Source: Dinochytrium kinnereticum | Taxonomy: Eukaryota > Chytridiomycota > Chytridiomycetes > Chytridiales > Chytridiaceae | DNA length: 26,804 nucleotides | Direction: 5' to 3' | Assembly (NCBI GenBank): GCA_027604005.1 | Contig: JADGJT010000321.1 | Coordinates: forward strand, 1-26,804 | Shown here: positions 19,066 to 26,804 of the stretch, one piece after another | Layout: every line of letters starts with the position of its first letter | How positions within the stretch are numbered: position 1 is the stretch's first letter | Position numbers and translations under genes: made by a program | Notes under the pieces: model-generated | The model's database searches: none | Told to the model about the DNA's origin: nothing | Seen by the model: the letters and a program-made list of their open reading frames with translations, nothing else

Positions 19066-21083
19066 ATGTTCTGGCAGAAGCAACCCGAATCCGCAAAGAA
19101 GAAGGAAAACTACAAGGTCGTCAAGAAGCTCGGTGAGAAATCCTTGGACTTCTGATACTGTCTGCATACGGTCAATCTGCAGCAGACTTCTCACACTTCC
19201 ATTTTAAACACACAGGCGAGGGAACTTATGGCGTCGTGAAGGAAGTCACTCACATCCCTACAAAGAGGAACTATGCACTAAAGGCTATCAAGAAGAAGCC
19301 GCTTCAGAATAATCCTCGGGCACTGGAGGTTGTTCAGAGAGAGATGACGCTGCTCAAAGGTCTTCCGCCGCACCGTAACATCATCTCGTTGGTGAGTCAT
19401 TCCTAGATTCGTAAGAGAAGTGTGATAAACTTCAGGACTCCTTCCTGTTAACGCAACGCAACTCATTTGGATCCTTTTTGCACTGAAGTTTGAGACTTTC
19501 GAGACCAACGACAAATTCTACCTTGCCTTCGAACTTGCGACGGGTGGAGAACTGTTTGAAAGAATCTCTGCAAAGGGGAAGTTCACAGAGAAGGATGCTG
19601 CTGAGATTGTATTTGAGATTTTGGATGGGATCTCTTACCTGCATGCGCACAATATCGTACATCGGTTAGGAGCGGGTTATCCGCGGTCGTCAATTCTAAT
19701 ATTTCCTTCTATCTTTCTTCCCCAAACTCCAGTGATTTGAAACCCGAAAACATGTAAGCATTATCATCTTCCCGAACGACAAAGCATATAGCCCCTTCCT
19801 CATCAGCTTGACTCTTTCTCAAACAGCCTTTACAAGTCGTCCGACCCCAACTCCGACATAGTCATCGCAGATTTCGGCGTCGCTAACATTGTCCAAGGCG
19901 AAGATCAGCTCCGCACTCTGTGCGGCAGTCCCGCCTATGCCGCTCCCGAGGTCATAAGGCGATCGGGCCATGGTCGATCAGCGGATATTTGGTCCATTGG
20001 TGTCATTGCTTTTACGTTGTTAATGGGTTACGGACCCTGGTATTATTGTGAGGATGTGCCCAGCATGTTTGAGGCTATCACGCATGGGAGGTGGAAGTTT
20101 GAGAGTCCTTATGTGGATAATGTTTCGACGGAGGGTAAGTGCTTTGAGATTGCTTTGTTTTTCTCTCTCCTTTTTTCTCTATTTTTGTCTTTTTATTTGA
20201 CGGAAACAAGAGGCTCTTTGTGGTTTAATCACTGGTCCCATCCCATTCTGTGATTACTAAATCTGAACCAGGCAGGACATTTATCAAGAAACTTATGCAA
20301 CTGAACCCCAAGAACCGTCCCACTGCCCGCCAAGCCATGATCGACCCATGGCTTGTCAAATATAGTCGCCGCGCAAACGATTATGCCCGCAAAGCCCGTG
20401 ACGCCCAGATCCTCCGCAAGTCAACTGTTGCCACTGCCGCCGCCGCTACTGTTCCCGTCGTTGCTGCCCCTGCTGTCCCAGCCGCTGGTGGTGCAATCAT
20501 CCCAGATCGCCGATCATCCAAAGCTGCGATTGCCGGGTTGGAGGCTATCAAACTCGTCACTCCTGGAACTCCGTCTTCATCTATTCCAGCGCCGTCAACT
20601 CCACCACCGAAGACTGCACCTCTTGCGGGGGATGAGGATACGAGTGGAAGTTTCACCTCGGCGGTTGATTCCTCGTTCCCCCTCGACACACCCTCAACTA
20701 GCGGCACCACGACTCCTCCCTCAGAACCGATTCAAATATTTTCCGACATATCTGAGCCCTTTATCGTTCAGCAAAACCCTGATTCACCGTTTGTTAAGTC
20801 CGACGGCGCGCTTCATGATGATCTTGCTGATTTGAATTTCGGCGAAGAATTGACCACAGCTATTGATGGGCCCGTTGTCGATGATTCGATGTTGCCGAAC
20901 CTTGCTGGTGTTTCGCCTGATTTCGACCCCAGGAGAAAGTTTAGAAGGGCGGCAAAGATTATTGGGACTCTGAAGATGATGGAGAAGATTGAGAGGCTTA
21001 AGGTTGGAGGGGAGCGGAAGGACGGAAAAGATGAGGGTGGATCGAGCGATGAGGACGAGGAATTTGTTTTGGCTAGTAATTAA
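19066..21083 (+). CDS. CaMK-type serine/threonine protein kinase
   Basis: Exons 19066-19132, 19216-19391, 19489-19664, 19733-19753, 19827-20134 and 20272-21083 sum to 1560 nt (519 aa, TAA stop). The kinase domain spans about 17-280. It has the glycine loop GEGTYGVV (23-30), Lys45 in YALKAI, HRDLKPEN (139-146), DFG (162-164) and APE (186-188), so all catalytic residues are present. The HRDLKPEN motif is split across a 21-nt exon. The subfamily call rests on overall resemblance to fungal Ca2+/calmodulin-dependent kinases: [15 protein letters not shown], a short activation segment with [11 protein letters not shown], and PWLVKY at the end of the domain. About 190 Pro/Ser/Thr-rich residues follow, then a basic amphipathic segment at 470-493 ([15 protein letters not shown]) resembling a calmodulin-binding helix, then an acidic C-terminus. 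Confidence 0.88.
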
Positions 21084-22520
21084 CGGTCTGGAGCTTTGCT
21101 TGGAGGATGTTTTTGTGATCGTTGCTGTCTTGGTTCTTTTTTTTCTTCTCAGGCCCTGTTTATTATTCTGCTATGTTGGTGTTCAATATGTTTTCTCTCC
21201 TCTCAGTCCTTATTATTGTTTGTTCACAATATCCCTGTCTTCTTCCGTCTTTCTATTTTCCCGTCAATATGACGCGATTCTTCAACCATCTTATTGCCTA
21301 CTTTAACGCCGTCTTCTATTGCTTTGTCCTCTATATGTGAGTGGTATTTGACTTCGTTTCTTGGATTAAAAGGTAGGTAGTTTAAAGCAACGTTTATCGC
21401 TTTCATTAGCAACCCAGAACCCAAATTCAGACACAAGCATTTCCATTCCTTACACAGAAGGTAAAGCTTGAGCAAACGCCACATGATAATGAATCTGGCT
21501 CCTTACTCATCTGCAACACCTATATGAGTGATAGGTGGAATTGCCATCTGCCACGACCCCATTGACATTATTGGGGGCATTTAATGACGGAGATGTTGTT
21601 GCTGGTGGGTTTTAAAGTTCTATTGGGGGTTCTTGATAAATTTCAATCACTCACTGTGCAGGGGTTTTTGTTGTCACCTCACCCCAAGCATTATCCCTCG
21701 TTATATCAAGATCAGGAGGGGATTGCTTGTTCTCCTTCTTCAATGTTTTGAATTGCCCTCAACCCACAACAGCTCCAATAAACATATGCATGTACCTGTT
21801 TATTATAAGCAAGGTTATTATTTACTGTTTTCTGTGCGGTTTCACGCCTCGTGTGTTTTCCAAGCATTCGGAGGTTGGGCACAAGCGTTTCACTCATCAC
21901 GGTGGGTGGGGTTGGGGTTTGTTGACAAATAATCTGTGGTTCATCATATCTCCACTTTATTGTTGTTATTATTCACTCTCCGTTTTAAAGTAAATACTCT
22001 ATCATGTATCTATCCTCTGGCTTGGATGAAACGAACCCACCCTCAAACAGGCATTTCAATAATGAGCGTGCAACGTGCATGCCAGTTGGTTGATAATGAT
22101 TTTCGCCGTTCGTTTTGTTTTCTTTGGCGGGGTTGCCTGGCTAGCTGAGTGATCCTCGGGAAAACCCCGTTGCCAGCGAAGATAAGCTGAGAGACCAACC
22201 ACAGTGCAGCAGTGTAGGGCAGGCAGGGACTGTCGGGCCACCTGAATACAGGAATAAAACAACAGAAACACAAAAACAAAACAAGAAAAAACCACCACAA
22301 CCAACTGCACGCTGCCCAGCGATTCAGAATTCTGATTGGTGCTGTGAGGGTGGGGTAAGGTTGTGTCGGGGCTTCCCTCATGGCTGCCGTCCCCACCATA
22401 AGGTGGTATTTATTTATAGAACGGGAGAACGCTGTTACGGACGCCACTTTCCACCTTCACTTCCACCCACATTCTTCTCCTCTTCAGCAGCGTCTCTGAA
22501 CAAGAGACGCAACTTCAGAC
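21084..22520. other. Intergenic region between kinase and second receptor
   Basis: About 1.4 kb. The first part (to about 21340) is T-rich and probably the kinase 3'UTR. The middle has scattered short frames on both strands with no recognisable domain. The last 120 nt carry a TATA-like element ahead of the receptor gene. I found no supported gene here. Confidence 0.5.
22407..22418 (+). promoter_or_regulatory. TATA-like element of the BMP-Kelch receptor gene
   Basis: The A/T block tatttatttata stands out in GC-richer surroundings about 103 nt before the receptor ATG at 22521. This is a reasonable distance for a fungal core promoter with a short leader. Confidence 0.4.
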
Positions 22521-25500
22521 ATGAAGCTTCACCCCAGTGCCAGGATGGCCTTCATCCCTACCGTCGTTTTGCTTCTGCTTCTGGTGACGGCCCCGTTGGC
22601 CTGGGCACAGAGTTCACTTGCTATCGTGTTTGAGAGTTCGACACTTGGTGAGATAACCCGGGAGGGATCGCTCAGTCCTCTTTGATCCCATCGTAGGCCT
22701 TGGCTAACTGCATGGTCGTGTTTGTCTTTAAGATGAGGTTTTGAGTCTGGGATATTCTGGGTTGGCGGTGACGGGATGTGAACGTGCAGCCCAAGAGAAC
22801 CCTGGGTATTCCTGCAAGTTTATTTTCAAGCCTGCTGGAATGGAGTTTGATGCGAGCCTTGTTCAGTTTCTGTCGTCGACTATTTCAGGGGGTGAGCATT
22901 TCTCTGCTGATCTTGATGGTGTTTTTAACTGATCATAACACCGGAAATTCCAAAAAGACTCATCCATCGTCCACACCATCTTCGTGGGCTTCGGGTTCCT
23001 CACCGTGAGCAAGACGATTGCGCAAACGTTCCCGCAGATCACTTTCTCCGGTCTTGACTGTATGTTCAGAGCCAAACTTTGAGGCCAACCTCTCACCCTT
23101 TTTTTCTTCCTTTTTTTTTTGTGCAGATGGCATCGACAGCAGTTTCCCAGCCAACATGCAAGGTGTGATATTCCCTGAAGATGAACCAGGTTTCCTTGCA
23201 GGTGTCGCCGCCGGATCCATCACCAACACAAGTGTCGTGGGCGTCGTGGGTGGCAACCCTGTGCCTCCCGTGCAGCGTTACGGTGAGATTTTTTTTGCTT
23301 TTACAAGGCGCGGTCACAGGTCATACTGATAAACGAAATGGGTATGCAGTCTATGGGTTCATGAACGGGGTCAAGTACGCTAATCCTTCGGCGACGGTCC
23401 TCGGAACGTTTGTGAACGATCCCACTTGGTCTAACCGTGCTCTTGGTATCGCTGCAGCTGAATGTAAGATCTCAAACCCTTCCCAATATTTCTCACCGAA
23501 CGCCTCACTAAAATAAAACAACAGCCTTCCTCGCTCGCAACGCTGACGTGATCTTCGGTGCTGGTGGTGGTATCGGTTCCGCCGCCATCTTGCGCGCAGC
23601 CCAAGGCGGTAAATGGGCGATTGGTGTCGACGTTGATGAGAGCAATTCGACTTTCCGTAACAAGACCGACCCAGCCTCCGCCTTTATCCTTACCTCGGCC
23701 CTGAAAAATGTCGATCTGGCCACTTATGTCGTCCTGAAGGAGAAAATCACTGGCAAGTTCTTTCCTGGAAACAAGCGAATGGATGTGACGAATGGCGGTG
23801 TTGGGCTGGCAAGATGTTCTGGTGCTCTTGCATGTGATCAGCTGGCCAGGCAGTACATATTGAGTGATAATGACTTGAATTCGCCGAGTTGTTCGGTGAC
23901 CAGGAAACCTGTCACCGAGCTTTTGTCGGACATTTCGTCAAGGTTGGGTGTGGGGTCGATCTCTACTGCGGCAAGTGGCGATGGAATCTTGCAAAGTGTC
24001 GGAAAGACCGCCAATAAGACCTGGTCTAGGATTGAAGGTTTCGGTCAGAACCCGAACGGTCTCTCTGTGAGTATACTAAATACTCTCTCCTTACTGTGAT
24101 GATTGACAAAGAATTATAGGGCCACACTCAAACTCAAGCGATCGGAAACACATTCATTTTCTTTGGAGGTCAAACCACCACTGGTTCCCTGAATGCCAAC
24201 CTCTACTTTTACAATATCGACTCCTTTAACTGGACTGTCCAGACTCCTGCTGGAACTTGGCCACAGGGGCTTCAAAACCATGGTGCAGTGTTCCGCAAAG
24301 CTACTCAGGAGCTTTTTGTCGTGGGAGGAACCAGGTCGGACGGTAGCTTTAACCAGGATATTTGGAAGTTCTCTATGACCTCAAGAACTTGGACCACGGT
24401 CGGGACTGGTGGCAATGGACCCACTCTGAGGACTAGGCACTCCGTGGCTCTTTTGGCTGATAGGGATCTGTATCTTTGGGGAGGTAAGATCCTTTTGTTT
24501 ATTCACCATTTTCAACCTTATATATTAACTATTTGAAACAAAAACCAGGTCAAGATGATGGCGCGAATATCCTGAACGATCTTTGGCGCCTCAACCTCGA
24601 CTCCCTCACTTGGCAAAAGCTACAAGGCACAAGCACTGGTTCCGGAGTTCCCGAAGCCAGTTTCTCCTCACTCCTCATCGCCACCAACAACACCGACCTC
24701 TTACTCTACGGCGGTTCTAACGGCTCACAAGATCTTCCCACTCTCTGGCGGTTCTCCACCGTAGCTTCTTCATGGAAACTTGAAAATCCCTCGGGTTCGG
24801 CTCCACCAGGTCTCAGCGGTGCTTCAGGGGTTTTGCTTGACAAAAGGAGACTGATGTTAATCGGTGGCAGCAGTGCTAAGGTCCCGCAGTCGGGCGCTTG
24901 GGTTTACAACGCTCTTACAAATGAGTGGAGTAGGTATGGTTCTTGGGATCTGCCGTTTGCCCTGCAGGGGATGACTGCTGTAGCCTTTAATCAGAGTGAG
25001 GGTGAGGGTGCCTGTGGGTTTGAGGGAAGAGGCTACACGGTCTGCACGGCTGTAAACAAAACCATGATCCTTCTCTATGGTGGTGCTCAGCCTTCAAAGG
25101 GAATCTCGAGTTCGTTATTGGTCAGTTTTCCCTCATTAATCTCCCAGACTGTGCATTTCTAACTTGATCTGGTCCGACATTAGGCCGCCTACCCCCCTGA
25201 TGAGCCTATCCCCAGGTTCCCCCAGTACATCCAAGATTCAATCCTTGGCGTTGGCTACGCAGTCGGTGGTTTCGGTGTCCTCCTGTCCCTCCTTGCTATT
25301 AGTTTCACCATCTACTTCCGTCGCAAGCCGGCCTTCAAATCTGCATCCCCAACATTCCTGTCTATGTACGCAGTTGGTGCTCTGTTCGCTTTCCTTGGTG
25401 TCGTCGCGTACAACCTTCCCGTAAATGTGTTATACTGCAAGATTGGGTTGTGGTTGTTCAGTGAAGGTTGCATGCTGTTGTTCAGCGCGATGGTGGTGAA

Positions 25501-26254
25501 GAACTGGAGGATCTACTGGATCTTTATGAAGAGTAGGACGGCACAGGTGACAATTATCAAGGACGCTTTCTTGATCATGTTTGTTCTGGCTTTATTGCTT
25601 GTCAATACGGGTGTTTTGGCGGCGTTCACATTCCTTTCTCCTTACCAGGTTAGTTTAATCTCTTTGCCTCCTTTTTTAATTCATATCGTAAAACTCTACT
25701 AACAATTCTTTTTTTCCTTGCGCTAGATTTCTTCTGTTGTTATTGACGGAGACGCGTGGCCTATCTGCGCCTCCCCAGCTATCAACACCTGGATCTGGAT
25801 CCTTCTAGCCCCCCCCGCTCTTGTCCTCCTTTACGGTGTCTTCATTTCCTTCTCTACCCGAAACGTGACGTCCAAGTTCAACGAATCCGGGCAAATCAAC
25901 CTCGCCATCTACGTCACCATGCTTTCTCTCATCGTTCTAGTTCCCTTGTCCCTAACGATTAAGCTTCCTCCCACTCTTCACATTATCTCTTCCCTACTGA
26001 CCTGCTTGACCCTCTACACTGTCATTGGGACAAACTTCTTTTCAAAGATTTATTCGGCTCTTTTCAAGACGAATGATCTGTTTGACATGGGGTCGAGTAA
26101 CGGTCTGAGCTCGATTGATTCGTCTGGTGAGGACACGCTTTGCTGTAAGGCTTGTCTGCAGCCGCTGAGGGCAGGGACAAAGGGGACCTCGACGACTCAC
26201 CTTTCTACAGTTGGTGCTGGGCCAAAGAAGAGTGGGGAGCAGCGGAGAAATTGA
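22521..26254 (+). CDS. Class C G-protein-coupled receptor with BMP/PnrA-like and Kelch ectodomains
   Basis: Exons 22521-22647, 22733-22891, 22958-23059, 23127-23282, 23350-23463, 23525-24066, 24120-24483, 24549-25120, 25184-25648 and 25727-26254 sum to 3129 nt (1042 aa, TGA stop). Domains in order: signal peptide (1-30); BMP/PnrA-type solute-binding domain (about 31-340) with GFLAGVAAG, VGVVGGNPVPPVQRY, NADVIFGAGGG and WAIGVDVDES; Kelch-type beta-propeller (about 400-700) with repeated GG/Trp signatures such as IFFGGQ, FVVGGT, YLWGGQ, LLYGGS, MLIGGS and LLYGGA; seven helices (about 730-985); and a 55-residue tail with a CCKAC cluster. The class C disulfide cysteines are present (YCKIG before TM3, WPICASP in loop 2). 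Bacterial PnrA-type proteins bind purine nucleosides; a similar ligand here is inference. Several N-glycosylation sequons lie in the ectodomain. It is predicted to act at the cell surface through G proteins. Confidence 0.9.
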
Positions 26255-26731
26255 TTGGGTGTAACAGAGTGAAGGGTAGAGGCGGCCTTTTTGTTTTTAA
26301 GGCCATCTGCCTTTTCGGTCTTTCTTTTTTTCGTTTTATGTTCCTCTCATATCAGTTTCGTCATTCTCCAGTTCTATCGGTCCTTCAATCTCACCCTTTC
26401 TAAGTGTTTATTACCTTTTTTCCCTTGTTAACCTTCAATGCCAACGATTTTTTGGGGGGAGAAATGTTTATTATTTTATTTTTTTGTACATACAGATCAT
26501 TGAAGTGCTATCAGTAGAGAGAGGAAAACCGGAGAGAGCGTAATAATGCTTTCGCCTCTGGTCCCAATATAATGTTTTTTTTTAAAGCCAGTTGCGTGTC
26601 AGCCAAATGGAGCTAGTCTCGAATCCAGACTGTACGCAGGACTCCTCCAATGCACTATAGCTCTTGGAGACAATTTCCAATACAATACCCTATATTTGGA
26701 TGAATGTTACACTCTTCACCAAATTGGTAAA
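26255..26731. other. Downstream region of the receptor gene
   Basis: This is T-rich and A/T-rich sequence after the receptor stop, with long oligo-T runs (about 26444-26486 and 26574-26583). It probably holds the 3'UTR and 3'-end signals. No gene is supported. Confidence 0.45.
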
Positions 26732-26804
26732 TTACATTTTCAATTTCTGTCCTTTGTAGAGTCTGGTCGCAAGCTCATATGGAAATCCGTTTTCTAATTG
26801 ACAC
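26732..26804 (-). CDS. Possible 3' end of a minus-strand gene (partial)
   Basis: Read leftward from the window edge, a frame stays open for 23 codons and ends in TAA (26732-26734). The peptide ends YELATRLYKGQKLKM, which has coding-like composition. Such a short frame could easily be chance and no domain can be assigned. Confidence 0.25.
   Translation of the reverse strand, partial: CQLENGFPYELATRLYKGQKLKM

Noticed and set aside
22043..22447. 134-codon minus-strand open frame upstream of the second receptor
   Set aside because: It lies in the promoter region, overlaps the TATA-like element, has no recognisable domain and its composition looks random.
1..26804. CRISPR arrays, rRNA, transposons or viral genes
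   Set aside because: No regular direct-repeat and spacer pattern, no rRNA-like sequence, and no transposase, reverse transcriptase or capsid-like translation was seen on either strand.

Overview
This is a piece of an intron-dense eukaryotic chromosome, most likely from an early-diverging (zoosporic, chytrid-like) fungus. The indicators are short GT-AG introns (mostly 38-100 nt), the standard genetic code, and a set of signalling proteins uncommon in Dikarya: two class C (GABA-B-type) seven-helix receptors with different ligand-binding ectodomains and a seven-helix RGS protein. The lineage is an inference; a basidiomycete or mucoromycete source is not excluded. All gene models were spliced by eye from open frames, splice motifs, phase bookkeeping and family conservation. 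No transcript data were available.

Layout, left to right. The 5' end of a minus-strand gene runs off the left edge (3-185). A 19-exon class C receptor with an ANF/LIVBP-type ectodomain follows on the plus strand (1058-4714). Next are a multi-finger C2H2 gene whose fourth finger carries an in-frame TGA exactly at a zinc-ligand cysteine (4859-5751) and a candidate 41-residue microprotein gene (5976-6129). On the minus strand is a 7TM-RGS regulator (6936-8980). A divergent pair of four-helix membrane protein paralogues comes next (9665-10348 minus, 10735-11783 plus). Two tandem minus-strand genes follow (11975-13614 and 14546-17952); they encode single-pass, mostly disordered membrane proteins that share intron phase, topology and a C-terminal tail motif. 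The larger carries a long array of RRxS-like motifs. A CaMK-type kinase (19066-21083) and a second class C receptor built as BMP/PnrA + Kelch + 7TM (22521-26254) complete the window, with a doubtful 3' fragment of a minus-strand gene at the right edge.

As a set, two receptors, a G-protein regulator with its own seven helices, a Ca2+/calmodulin-type kinase and a protein full of basophilic-kinase-like sites suggest a neighbourhood rich in signalling genes. Shared function is inference only; eukaryotic neighbours need not be functionally linked. No tRNA, rRNA, CRISPR array or intact mobile element was recognised.
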